Assembly: GCF_030817275.1 (NCBI RefSeq) | Contig: NZ_JAUSZD010000002.1 | Coordinates: forward strand, 5,270,001-5,334,000 | Reading direction: 5' to 3' | DNA length: 64,000 nt | Source of the DNA: Paenibacillus sp. V4I7 | GTDB taxonomy: Bacteria; Bacillota; Bacilli; Paenibacillales; NBRC-103111 | Shown here: positions 25,908-33,729 of the stretch, piece after piece | Layout of the letters: each line of letters begins with the position of its first letter | Numbering within the stretch: the first letter of the stretch is position 1 | Position numbers and translations under genes: made by a program | The notes under the pieces: generated by a model | The model's input: the letters and a program-made list of their open reading frames with translations, nothing else | What the model was told of the DNA's origin: nothing | Database searches by the model: none

Positions 25908-26432
25908 TTACTTACAGTGATTAAACGCTTATAATAAAGTTCGCCCCAGTTCTATTTCATTAGAATTAATACTAATTTCAATCACAGGATCATTTTTTTC
26001 TGAAATATATCCGGATGATTTATACTTTTTATTTGGAGAAATTTCGTAGATCCCTTTTTCTACCCAAAATGTAACCCCGACACAAGAGAACTTCTTTACA
26101 AACTGATTCATATTCTTTACCAGTCCGTCCTTCCACAAATCCCCCTTTATGGATTCACTCCAGGATGGTTCAGATTAAGATAGTATAAGAGCTTGTCTCA
26201 AAGTTGTACCTAGAGTTTCTGGGTTTATTTCTTCATCTAAAATGATTGTCTTATTAGTCGCTGCACTTCCACCGGTAGGATGTTTAGCTAATGGATTAAA
26301 CAAAAACATACCACCAGTATCACGTTTGTAGACAGCCACTGAATGTACTATGGGCAATTTAACTTTCTTATTTTCCTTCTTTGAGAAAAGCGAGAAGAGT
26401 TTATTAAGCAATTTCCAACTCACATCCTTCAA
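25908..26432 (-). pseudogene. CdiI-like immunity gene with two in-frame stops
   Basis: One reading frame from 26432 to the final stop at 25908 is broken by TAA at 26175-26177 and TAA at 25929-25931, with no frameshift. Reading through gives an N-terminal beta-rich part (IVHSVAVYKRDTGGMFLFNP), the motif LGTTLRQALILS, then SEPSWSESIKGDLWKDG and a final AFNHCK. This resembles contact-dependent inhibition immunity proteins (CdiI/DUF1436 type), whose members end in a similar way. The upstream neighbour is seven bases away. Two independent stops indicate decay rather than sequencing error. The family call is from memory. Confidence 0.6.
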
Positions 26433-26439
26433 TATGGAA

Positions 26440-26727
26440 TCATTCTAATGGTCTAGTTGCTATTAACAAATCCCCTTCACTTTCCAAATATCTCAGTGTA
26501 AGTTCAACATCATTAGTTTCGTAGCTTCTAACAATAATCATGTGCGGAACGAATAACCCTGGTGGGTGAATACCAGGTCGAGAAAGATTGTTTTTTAGGC
26601 GTTCAGGAGTGTATAAGATACTCCAACGCTTACTACCATCCTCAAATGTTAAAGTAACTTCAACCCAATTCCATTCATCTTTAGGAGCATAAATTTCATC
26701 GTCAAATTTCCAACTGATTAACTTCAT
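26440..26727 (-). CDS. Small uncharacterised protein paired with the CdiI-like gene
   Basis: 95 residues from ATG 26727, which has GGGGG nine bases upstream. The frame stays open to 26883, but those codons read through a repeat element (its core and AAGGCTGCC hairpin), so the upstream GTG is rejected. The protein opens MKLISWKFDDEIYAPKDEWN, is rich in aromatic and acidic residues, and contains WSILYTPERLKNNL. Its tight spacing to the immunity-like pseudogene suggests an immunity-type pair. No family recognised. Confidence 0.55.
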   Translation of the reverse strand: MKLISWKFDDEIYAPKDEWNWVEVTLTFEDGSKRWSILYTPERLKNNLSRPGIHPPGLFVPHMIIVRSYETNDVELTLRYLESEGDLLIATRPLE

Positions 26728-26819
26728 AGGTATCTTCCCCCAAAGTCTGTTGCCGCCTATACTCGGTATTCGTTGAAAGAGCGTAAAACCCTTTTCGTAT
26801 TCCGTTATCCTGCGCTTTA

Positions 26820-26894
26820 GGTGAGAAAAGGCCACCGATCCACCGGCAGCCTTGTTTGAGACAATTATTTTGCTATCGTTCACCTTTAGTTTAA
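26820..26894 (-). repeat. Intergenic repeat element 14
   Basis: Core at 26871-26894 (gene-sense TTAAACTAAAGG, TGAACGATAGCA), then an AAGGCTGCC / GGTGGCCTT hairpin at 26827-26852 and CTCACCTAAAGCG. It lies between the oxidoreductase-like gene and the small gene. Confidence 0.65.
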
Positions 26895-26928
26895 CGTCAA
26901 TTACATCTAGCCAATAAGAACTCCTAAC

Positions 26929-27660
26929 TTAGGAATTATATATTTCTCTATTTAGCTTAACAATTTCTTTATGTGAATATCCGTAATTAGCCGCAAATAG
27001 CTTCTCCATCACCTTATCACGTAGGAACGGAGCTTTTTCTTTATTCGCTTTTTTTAATGCCTCAGTTAATTCCTCTTTGGTTAGTTCTGTGCAGTATGCG
27101 GGAGTTCCTGGTTGCTGTCTCCATGAATCATTTAAAGAACCACTATCTACTGAGTCAAAACCTAGCTCGTTAGCTATATTCATGATTTTTTGTTTTTGCA
27201 GCAGGTCATTACCGGCAATCGCTATGGCAATGCGTCCACTACTGCCTTCGGGAGTTCCTTCATGTTCTAACGTATAGGCTAAAAGATTGTTGAAAGCTTT
27301 AATAATGGGTCTGCCTAATTGATTTAATACCCAAACACTTTCAACCATGCCGCTCTCAATTTCTTCAATTCTATTGCTTATTTGAGGATAATAATTTGAA
27401 GTGTCAACAACGACTACCGCCTCCCCAACTTTATCCATAACGTTGCGAATGCTTGGCAGTGCGTGGAAAGGTATGGATATGATTAGAACATCGATATTTG
27501 TAATGACTTCTTCTACACTCACAGGTGTTCCCGAAAGTTTTTTTCCTTCTAGCCGTTCAATCCCGCGAGCATCTGCAATTTTGACATCATGTCCACTCTT
27601 AACCAGTTTTTTTGCAATAATGGACCCGATTGTTCCTGCACCTATGATTCCAAATCTCAT
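26929..27660 (-). CDS. NAD(P)-binding oxidoreductase (F420-dependent-reductase-like)
   Basis: 243 residues. The Rossmann motif MRFGIIGAGTIGSIIAKKLV opens the protein and is followed by an NADP-style loop (ADARGIERL) and the motif VVVDTSNYYP. This matches the NADP oxidoreductase, coenzyme-F420-dependent family; in non-F420 bacteria such proteins are NADPH-dependent reductases of unknown substrate. ATG 27660 has AGGAGG six bases upstream; the frame continues upstream without support. The C-terminal region with SWRQQPGTPAYCTELTKEEL is helical. It lies downstream of the monooxygenase cluster but a 124-base gap separates them. Confidence 0.78.
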   Translation of the reverse strand: MRFGIIGAGTIGSIIAKKLVKSGHDVKIADARGIERLEGKKLSGTPVSVEEVITNIDVLIISIPFHALPSIRNVMDKVGEAVVVVDTSNYYPQISNRIEEIESGMVESVWVLNQLGRPIIKAFNNLLAYTLEHEGTPEGSSGRIAIAIAGNDLLQKQKIMNIANELGFDSVDSGSLNDSWRQQPGTPAYCTELTKEELTEALKKANKEKAPFLRDKVMEKLFAANYGYSHKEIVKLNREIYNS

Positions 27661-27784
27661 TTCGTTCCTCCTAATTAATATCATCCAAATTCTAAAATTG
27701 CCTCAATTGGCAATTTGAATACATTCACTAAAATAAATTTCATTGAACGTATTTTTTGAAGAGGCGATCGAGCTATAGGTCCCG

Positions 27785-28012
27785 TTAATTTATTTCCGCC
27801 CGATTCTTCTCATCAACGAGCTTCAAGGGAGTAACATCATTCCCCTCTGAATCGACTACGGAGATCCCTAACATCGTTGTGAGGAACTGCCCACGAATCA
27901 GCTTCAAATAATCTTGCCGTAACTTCGCCTGCTCTACTTTCTCGATATCCGTTAGTCCTTCTTTAGCCTGTTTTCTGCTCAGTTCATTTATTCTGTCGAG
28001 AAAAGGAATCAT
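27785..28012 (-). CDS. DUF896 family small protein (YnzC-like)
   Basis: 75 residues: IPFLDRINELSRKQAKEGLT, then EKVEQAKLRQDYLKLIRGQF, a two-helix hairpin typical of DUF896/YnzC, a small cytoplasmic protein of bacilli with unsettled function. It follows the second monooxygenase gene by six bases, so it appears cotranscribed, although family members are usually solitary. The C-terminal tail (LKLVDEKNRAEIN) is longer than the minimal domain. Confidence 0.88.
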   Translation of the reverse strand: MIPFLDRINELSRKQAKEGLTDIEKVEQAKLRQDYLKLIRGQFLTTMLGISVVDSEGNDVTPLKLVDEKNRAEIN

Positions 28013-28018
28013 TTGTGT

Positions 28019-29170
28019 TCATCTCCGTTGTTGGTTATTATCTTTTACATATCTATTTTCCGGATAAGGAAGACCTAAATTACCTCTCAACGTCCGGGAC
28101 TCATATTCTCTTCGGAATATCCCCTTTTGCTGTAAGATAGGTACGACCAAATCAATAAAATCATCAATACCTGATGGATGTTCTTGTCTTAAAAGTAGTA
28201 AATCCATTGCTCCTGCTTGATGCCAATGCTCAATCATATCGGCTACGGTCTCTGCAGACCCGAAAAACAATGGTTTCGGGGTATGATATCTTGTAGGCGA
28301 TAACCTTTGTAATTCCTGAAACTTTTCATTTGCCTCCGTTTCAGTTCTTCCGACGATGATGTGTTGTGTTGGCATAATCAGCAGATTCTCCGGTGCTCGT
28401 CCAGCAAGGGCTACCCTTCTTCTTAGTTCTTCGCTAAATTGTTTGGCATAATTGTAATCATCCCCATTTACAAGTACGCCTTCCGCATGCTTGGATGCGA
28501 TATTCATAAACGTTTCAGATGTACCTGCCTGAAAGATAACGGGTCTGCCTTGTGGAGAACGACTAATATTCAACGGACCATCTACAGAAAAGTACTTTCC
28601 TCTATAGTTCAATGGGTGCATCTTGCTTGGATTGAAGAAGATGCCACTCTCTTTATCTCGAATAAAAGCATCATCTTCATAGGAATCCCACAAACCTTCT
28701 ACAATTTCGATGAACTCTTTATTCAACGGGTATAATTCATCTTTAGACAAATGCCTTCTGCTATAGTTAGCCAAACCTCCGGGATTGGAAGTTATCGCAT
28801 TCCATGCCGCTCTACCGTTGCTAATTTTATCGAGAGAGGCCATCTGTCTCGCCACTGTAAATGGATCTGCGTAAGATGTAGCTATAGTTGCGGCAAGCCC
28901 GATGTGGCTGGTCGCCATACTTAATGCGGATAGTATCGTTACACCTTCAAACATACTTAGGTAATGTGGAATATTTCCAGGCCCTATATGGCTTACATCT
29001 GCTAAAAAAACCATGTCGAACTTGCCTTCTTCGGCTCGTTTTGCCTTCTTGACATAAAAGTCTACACTTTCGCTTGCATTGGCAGGCATATCAGGATAGC
29101 GCCATGCCGTATAACTCCAACCAACACCATCAACAATAGCGCCAATCTTAAGTTGTTTTTTATTTTCCAT
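28019..29170 (-). CDS. LLM-class FMN-dependent monooxygenase (NtaA/SnaA/DszA type)
   Basis: 383 residues of the nitrilotriacetate-monooxygenase branch of the luciferase-like family: KLQ-type opening KKQLKIGAIVDGVGWSYTAW, then FDMVFLADVSH, the motif SNGRAAWNAITSNPGGLANY and GRPVIFQAGTSETFMNIAS. It oxidises a small organic (often sulfur- or amine-containing) substrate with reduced FMN from a separate reductase, which is not seen nearby. ATG 29170 overlaps the upstream gene by 11 bases; earlier in-frame ATG codons lie inside that gene. Confidence 0.88.
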   Translation of the reverse strand: MENKKQLKIGAIVDGVGWSYTAWRYPDMPANASESVDFYVKKAKRAEEGKFDMVFLADVSHIGPGNIPHYLSMFEGVTILSALSMATSHIGLAATIATSYADPFTVARQMASLDKISNGRAAWNAITSNPGGLANYSRRHLSKDELYPLNKEFIEIVEGLWDSYEDDAFIRDKESGIFFNPSKMHPLNYRGKYFSVDGPLNISRSPQGRPVIFQAGTSETFMNIASKHAEGVLVNGDDYNYAKQFSEELRRRVALAGRAPENLLIMPTQHIIVGRTETEANEKFQELQRLSPTRYHTPKPLFFGSAETVADMIEHWHQAGAMDLLLLRQEHPSGIDDFIDLVVPILQQKGIFRREYESRTLRGNLGLPYPENRYVKDNNQQRR

Positions 29171-30200
29171 TTTTCTTCTCGATTCTGTTAAGCCCAAACT
29201 CTCTAGCCAATAACTCAAGGGCTTTTAATCGCGCCGCTTGTTCGGGGTAAAAATCGGCGATCATAATTTCGTCGACCCATGCTGCGTTTGCTTTTTCCCG
29301 CAGTCTTTTGGCCACATTTTCAATACTTCCGATGACAAAACGTTCAGCGTTGTATTCCCTGACCCTTTCCTCATCAGGTGTATACACATGAGATGCTGCT
29401 TCTTCTAACGTGGGGAAAGAGATATTAGCCGATCCCGTAGCCATCCTTGCCCACATGAGTTCCAATGGACCGCTCAAGTACCGTGCCTCTTCGTCAGTCT
29501 CTGCAGTGATAACAGCGATTGTTAAGATACTTGTGGGCTCCTCTAAGTACGACGAAGGAACAAAGTTTTCACGATAGGCGCGTAATATCGGTACTGCCAG
29601 TTTCGGTGCCAAATGTGCAGCAAATGCGAATCCAAGCCCCCTCTCAATGGCGAACTGTACGCCGCCTTGACTGGACCCAAGCATGTAAAGTTCGGGCATC
29701 AAGGTTGGATCTCCAGGAGGCTTAATTCTCCGGTAAGGATGGTTTTCTGGAAAGTTCCGTGAAAAGAAAGAAAGTAAGTCATTCAATTGAACAGAGAAAT
29801 CGTCCCCTGATACCTGCAAAGCGGTTGCCGTTAAACGATCGGTCCCTGAAGCTCTCCCTAAGCCGAGATCCACTCTTCCGGGATGAAGTGCTTCCAGCAG
29901 GGTGAAATTTTCTACTACTTTTAATGGACTATGATTGGGTAGCATAATTCCTCCAGAACCAACACGAATGTGCTGGCTCTGGGAAGCTGCATGCAGACTT
30001 AGCAATTCCGGAGAAGTGCTAATTTGACTCGTTGTATTGTGATGTTCCGTAAACCAGTATCTAGTATATCCCAGTTGATCCGCCAATTTTACAACCTCAG
30101 TCGTATTTTGAAGGCTTTCCGTTGGGTTGGAATATTTATAAACATGAACGAAATCTAGAACCGATAATTTTATATTTTGTCCATTCATAGTTGAAATCAT
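29160..30200 (-). CDS. LLM-class flavin-dependent oxidoreductase (luciferase-like)
   Basis: 346 residues; luciferase-like TIM-barrel with KLSVLDFVHVYKYSNPTESL near the start, RYWFTEHHNTTSQISTSPEL, RVGSGGIMLPNHSPLKVVEN and LGRASGTD. This is the MsnO8/YtmO-like branch. ATG 30200 has AAAGGAG eight bases upstream. It is translationally coupled to the second monooxygenase downstream and lies 24 bases after the Gfo/Idh/MocA gene. Substrate not predictable. Confidence 0.88.
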   Translation of the reverse strand: MISTMNGQNIKLSVLDFVHVYKYSNPTESLQNTTEVVKLADQLGYTRYWFTEHHNTTSQISTSPELLSLHAASQSQHIRVGSGGIMLPNHSPLKVVENFTLLEALHPGRVDLGLGRASGTDRLTATALQVSGDDFSVQLNDLLSFFSRNFPENHPYRRIKPPGDPTLMPELYMLGSSQGGVQFAIERGLGFAFAAHLAPKLAVPILRAYRENFVPSSYLEEPTSILTIAVITAETDEEARYLSGPLELMWARMATGSANISFPTLEEAASHVYTPDEERVREYNAERFVIGSIENVAKRLREKANAAWVDEIMIADFYPEQAARLKALELLAREFGLNRIEKKNGK

Positions 30201-30224
30201 TGAAGTTACTCCTTTTGAAGAATA

Positions 30225-31334
30225 TTAGCTTAAATACTGTCTCATCCCAGTAAGTGATGCTGTTTCAATAACGCTGAGAAGTTTATGTTGACGTAGAGCA
30301 TGTGCAAAATCAGGGGTGCTGTATGTGCCTTCACGTAAATCCTTGGCGAACTGTTCATAAATTCGCGCTGTATTACCTGACATACCACCCGGCAGATGAT
30401 TGCTAAAGTAAGATTCAGGGATAGTTAAATCTTCTACACGGCTATCTTGATTTCGTCCACCTTGCAACTTTAATGCAGCTAACTGGGTATGACCACTTGA
30501 AGCAGTTATGACCAGATCGCCTTTTGTACCATTGATCTCCCAACGCATATTTTCACCACGAGATTGTCCGCCGCGATAAAACACAGACACCGCCATGCCA
30601 TTTGTTAGCGTTCCCATAATCGATACATGGTTAGGTGAGGTGAATGGAATTATAGTGTTCGTGTCTGCTACTAAGGTTTCTGTTTGATTGGAGACCATTT
30701 CTGCAGATACGGTAGAGAAATCACCTAATAAGTACTGTAAGCCGTCTAAAGTATGCATAATCGGAACTGTGAGAAGTGTCACGCCGTTGCCCTTATCATA
30801 CATATACGAATTCAATCTGTCGGTAACAACGGTCCACCCCATGCCTGATCCAACAAGTGTGGTACCAAGAACATCTCCAATGTAACCTTCTGAAATGAGG
30901 TCTCTTGCATAGCGAATGACAGGACTATAACGTGCTTGTAAGCCCACAATTGTTCGAATCCCTGATGCTTCTGAGCGTTTAGCTAATTCTTCTGCTTCCT
31001 CTAAGCCATTGGCCAGTGGCCACTCAGAGAAAACCATTTTCCCGGCATCAAGCGCGGCGGAAATGATTTCATGATGATAGGGAACCTTGACCGTGACGAC
31101 AACCAAATCAACACCAGGGTGGTTGATTAAATCGAAATGATTATCGAATCCCGGAACACCAAACTTTTTCTCGGCTTCTTTCGCAGTCGTTTGACGGCTT
31201 GTGCTAACAGCTCTCAATTCGTAATCATCCGATAATGCTTGAATCGAAGGTATGTGTGAGTTAACCGCCCAACTATACGGATTTGAAGGACTTGCCCCAA
31301 TAATACCAACACCAATTTTTTGTTTCGTCGTCAT
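30225..31334 (-). CDS. Gfo/Idh/MocA family oxidoreductase
   Basis: 369 residues: N-terminal NAD(P) Rossmann domain (VGIIGASPSNPYSWAVNSHI), the family's catalytic-site motif FSEWPLANGLEEAEELAKRS in place of the usual EKP, and a C-terminal substrate-binding domain (residues about 140-369). It oxidises or reduces a sugar-like or polyol substrate. The EWP variant is common in a galactose-dehydrogenase-like subgroup. It is the first gene of the monooxygenase cluster and is preceded by palindromes matching those at the MarR gene, so it is likely under that regulator. Confidence 0.87.
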   Translation of the reverse strand: MTTKQKIGVGIIGASPSNPYSWAVNSHIPSIQALSDDYELRAVSTSRQTTAKEAEKKFGVPGFDNHFDLINHPGVDLVVVTVKVPYHHEIISAALDAGKMVFSEWPLANGLEEAEELAKRSEASGIRTIVGLQARYSPVIRYARDLISEGYIGDVLGTTLVGSGMGWTVVTDRLNSYMYDKGNGVTLLTVPIMHTLDGLQYLLGDFSTVSAEMVSNQTETLVADTNTIIPFTSPNHVSIMGTLTNGMAVSVFYRGGQSRGENMRWEINGTKGDLVITASSGHTQLAALKLQGGRNQDSRVEDLTIPESYFSNHLPGGMSGNTARIYEQFAKDLREGTYSTPDFAHALRQHKLLSVIETASLTGMRQYLS

Positions 31335-31383
31335 AATTGAATATCTCCTTTATGGTTTGAATGAAACCTAATCAACATAACAA

Positions 31384-31458
31384 TTAGCTTACTAATCAAT
31401 TTTTTATATTTTAATTCATTTACTAGTTTGTATACTAAATTTCAACTTAGCATGCTAA
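31384..31458. promoter_or_regulatory. Probable MarR operator cluster upstream of the oxidoreductase operon
   Basis: Two related inverted repeats with the TTAG half-site: TTAGCTTACTAA at 31384-31395 and the perfect palindrome TTAGCATGCTAA at 31447-31458, with a weaker TAGT...ACTA pair at 31424-31437. The same half-site recurs upstream of the marR gene. Confidence 0.6.
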
Positions 31459-31487
31459 CTATAATTCAAAAAAAGAGAGGAGAGACA

Positions 31488-31913
31488 TTAAAACAAATTA
31501 CTCTCCATCTGCTTCATGAGCCGTCTTAAAAGGAGTCGTTCATCCGTAGAAATCGATTTAAGCAACTTTTCTTGATGCCTTTGCCATATAACACCGACTG
31601 GCTCTTGAAGTTCCTTCCCTTTTTCGGTTAGAAAAATGCGCATGACTCGTGCATCTTTCTCATCACGCTTTCGATAAATGAATCCGTTTTGTTCGAGAGA
31701 TTTAACCATGTTCGTGATGGTGGGAGGTTCACAATTCAAATGTTCACTTAGTTGCATTTGCGTTATTCCATCACCTAACCATAACCGGTAGAGCAGATTA
31801 TCCTGTCCGACATACAGATGTAGTTCTCTAAGACTTTCGCTGTAATCTCGTCTCATTTTAGCCGAAAGTTTATCGAACAACTCACGAATCTCACAATCAA
31901 CTTTAATCTCCAT
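31488..31913 (-). CDS. MarR-family transcriptional regulator
   Basis: About 141 residues; winged-helix MarR protein with dimerisation helices at both ends and the recognition region MQLSEHLNCEPPTITNMVKS followed by the wing FIYRKRDEKDARVMRIFLTE. I take ATG 31913; the alternative ATG 31937 lies eight codons upstream, almost on the operator. It probably represses itself and the downstream monooxygenase cluster through TTAGC-type palindromes found at both promoters. Inducer unknown. Confidence 0.88.
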   Translation of the reverse strand: MEIKVDCEIRELFDKLSAKMRRDYSESLRELHLYVGQDNLLYRLWLGDGITQMQLSEHLNCEPPTITNMVKSLEQNGFIYRKRDEKDARVMRIFLTEKGKELQEPVGVIWQRHQEKLLKSISTDERLLLRRLMKQMESNLF

Positions 31914-31945
31914 ATATCTTTTCTCAGCCTTTATCATCTAAATTG

Positions 31946-31959
31946 TTTAGCAAGCTAAA
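31946..31959. promoter_or_regulatory. Probable MarR autoregulatory operator
   Basis: TTTAGCAAGCTAAA, perfect 6-bp arms, immediately upstream of the marR start and beside a TATATT -10-like sequence. It shares its half-site with the 31384-31458 cluster. Confidence 0.6.
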
Positions 31960-32085
31960 TATAACACGGTTGTATTAATCAGTCAACTCTCGGTGGAAGG
32001 TGCTACTCGTTAAATTATAATTAGCTGTCCCCCAATTATATAGAAAATGTAACAATTGTGTAGTTCTAACATATATAGTTCTTTA

Positions 32086-32109
32086 CAACTATGCTGCCCG
32101 TTAGTTTAA
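32086..32109 (-). repeat. Intergenic repeat element 15 (half-copy)
   Basis: Gene-sense TTAAACTAACGGGCAGCATA followed by GTTG, on the 3' side of the orphan ABC ATPase gene. This is the 'GGGCAG' form of the element. Confidence 0.6.
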
Positions 32110-32173
32110 TCCCGTGTCTAAGCGTACACACAACAAACCGGAGCTCCAACGGAGACCCGGATCTTTTACCCAC

Positions 32174-32848
32174 CTATACAACTTCACTCAACTTCCCATC
32201 CCGAAAATACACAACCCGCTTCGCCTGCTGCGCAATCGCTAGGTCATGCGTAATCAACACAATCGTCCGACCCTGCTCATTCAGCCGCTTAAAAATCCCC
32301 AAAATCTCCACACTCGTCTTCGAATCCAGCGCTCCCGTTGGCTCATCCGCCAGAATTATCGCCGGATCTCCAGCTAACGTTCGCGCAATTGCAACGCGCT
32401 GCTGCTGCCCACCGGAAAGCTCCGAGGGCAAATGCCTTCTGCGGTCCACGATATCCACCGCTTCCAGCGCTTTCATAACAAGCGGCTCCCGCTCTTTCTT
32501 GCTCATCCCTCGGTAAATGAGTGGCAGTTCTACATTTTTATACGCATTAAGCCGTGGCAGCAAGTTGAAGCTCTGAAAAACAAACCCGATCTTCCGATTC
32601 CTTATATCAGCCAATTGAGCATCCTTCAGCTGATTAATCGCCTTCCCATCCAGTACATATGCCCCTTGATCCGCTACATCCAAACATCCAACGATATTCA
32701 TCAACGTCGATTTTCCCGACCCCGACGGCCCCATGATCGCCACGAACTCGCCATGATCGATTTCCAGAGAAATATCATCCAACGCCAGAATCATTTCCCC
32801 GCCCATCACATAGTTCTTACTCACATGCTCAATCTGGATTAAGGTCAT
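32174..32848 (-). CDS. ABC transporter ATPase, MacB/LolD type, without a permease partner
   Basis: 224 residues: Walker A GPSGSGKSTLMNIVGCLD, signature LSGGQQQRVAIART, Walker B ILADEPTGALD, and the subfamily motif KIGFVFQSFNLLP. This is the MacB/FtsE-like branch that normally works with an MacB- or FtsX-type permease exporting peptides, lipids or antibiotics. No permease or membrane-fusion gene is next to it; the gene is flanked by a repeat element and sigK. ATG 32848 has GGAGG eight bases upstream. Base composition is GC-richer than its surroundings. It may be a leftover of a larger operon or act in trans. Confidence 0.87.
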   Translation of the reverse strand: MTLIQIEHVSKNYVMGGEMILALDDISLEIDHGEFVAIMGPSGSGKSTLMNIVGCLDVADQGAYVLDGKAINQLKDAQLADIRNRKIGFVFQSFNLLPRLNAYKNVELPLIYRGMSKKEREPLVMKALEAVDIVDRRRHLPSELSGGQQQRVAIARTLAGDPAIILADEPTGALDSKTSVEILGIFKRLNEQGRTIVLITHDLAIAQQAKRVVYFRDGKLSEVV

Positions 32849-32917
32849 GCTCTTCGCCTCCATTATCTGAAACCAAATAAATGAAGTATGCTACTCATTA
32901 GTCACGCTCGACCGACC

Positions 32918-33637
32918 TTACCGCTTCGCCTTATAAAATTCATGATACAGCTTCATCAGTGCACGCTTCTCAATCCGCGACACATACGAACGTGAAATGC
33001 CCAGTTCCTTCGCAATCTCCCTCTGCGTTCGCTCTTCCCCGCCAAGCTCCAACCCGAACCGCCCGACAACAACTTCCTTCTCACGATCGTCCAATATCTC
33101 TAAATTGCGATAAATCTTACTCTTCTCTATCTTAAGCTGCACTTTATCTACGACATCGTCTGCTTCCGTACCGAGGATGTCAATCAAAGTAATTTCATTC
33201 CCCTCTTTGTCCGTTCCGATGGGATCATGCAAAGACACATCCTTGCGTGTTTTCTTTAGCGAGCGAAGATGCATAAGTATCTCGTTCTCGATACAACGTG
33301 CTGCAAAAGTCGCCAACTTTGTCCCTTTGTTAGGGGAGAAAGATTCAATCGCTTTGATCAGACCAATCGTCCCAATGGAGATCAAATCCTCCAAATCTTC
33401 ACCTGTATTATCGAATTTTTTCACTATATGGGCGACCAATCTTAAATTGTGTTCAATCAACTTGTTCCTAGAGTGATCATTGCCTTCTGCCATAAGTCTC
33501 AGATGTAATTCTTCTTCTGCCTCGGTAAGTGGTTGAGGAAACGCATTATTTTTGACATAGGATACAAGTAAGGTTAGCTGCTTAATTAATACGGCTATTG
33601 CGCTAAACAATCCAGGCATTCCAGCCACCCCCTTCAA
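32918..33637 (-). CDS. sigK: Sporulation sigma factor K, intact
   Basis: 239 residues: pro-sequence with hydrophobic segment (LFSAIAVLIKQLTLLVSYV), sigma-70 region 2 (LRLVAHIVKKFDNTGEDLED, then LISIGTIGLIKAIESF) and region 4 with helix-turn-helix (TQREIAKELGISRSYVSRIE). It is the late mother-cell sigma factor, made as a membrane-associated precursor. The coding sequence is continuous, unlike the skin-interrupted gene of B. subtilis. About 300 bases of its 5' region are duplicated at 47.9-48.25 kb in the same orientation, and a serine recombinase gene lies just upstream. TTG 33637 versus a later start is not resolved. Confidence 0.92.
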   Translation of the reverse strand: MKGVAGMPGLFSAIAVLIKQLTLLVSYVKNNAFPQPLTEAEEELHLRLMAEGNDHSRNKLIEHNLRLVAHIVKKFDNTGEDLEDLISIGTIGLIKAIESFSPNKGTKLATFAARCIENEILMHLRSLKKTRKDVSLHDPIGTDKEGNEITLIDILGTEADDVVDKVQLKIEKSKIYRNLEILDDREKEVVVGRFGLELGGEERTQREIAKELGISRSYVSRIEKRALMKLYHEFYKAKR

Positions 33638-33728
33638 TGTTAGCGGATCTTAGCTGTTCGGAAGTCTCCGCTTTAAGCTTAGTATTAGTGTATGTGGGTG
33701 GGAGCCTAGAAGTGCCTGTACCTTATAA
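33421..33728 (-). repeat. Direct repeat of the sigK 5' region, copy A
   Basis: Promoter region plus the first ~74 codons of sigK, matching 47944-48252 at roughly four bases in five by eye. The homology stops at codon 74 on one side and just before the unknown 283-residue gene on the other. Confidence 0.8.
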
Positions 33729-33729
33729 C

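Noticed and set aside
26728..26883. Upstream extension of the small gene at 26440-26727
   Set aside because: The codons read through repeat element 14, and the proper ribosome binding site is at 26727.
32174..32848. Antimicrobial-peptide export operon
   Set aside because: The MacB-type ATPase has no permease, accessory protein or two-component system beside it.
32918..33637. sigK interrupted by a skin element inside the coding region
   Set aside because: The intact copy reads through all sigma regions without a break; only the duplicate 5' end elsewhere is truncated.
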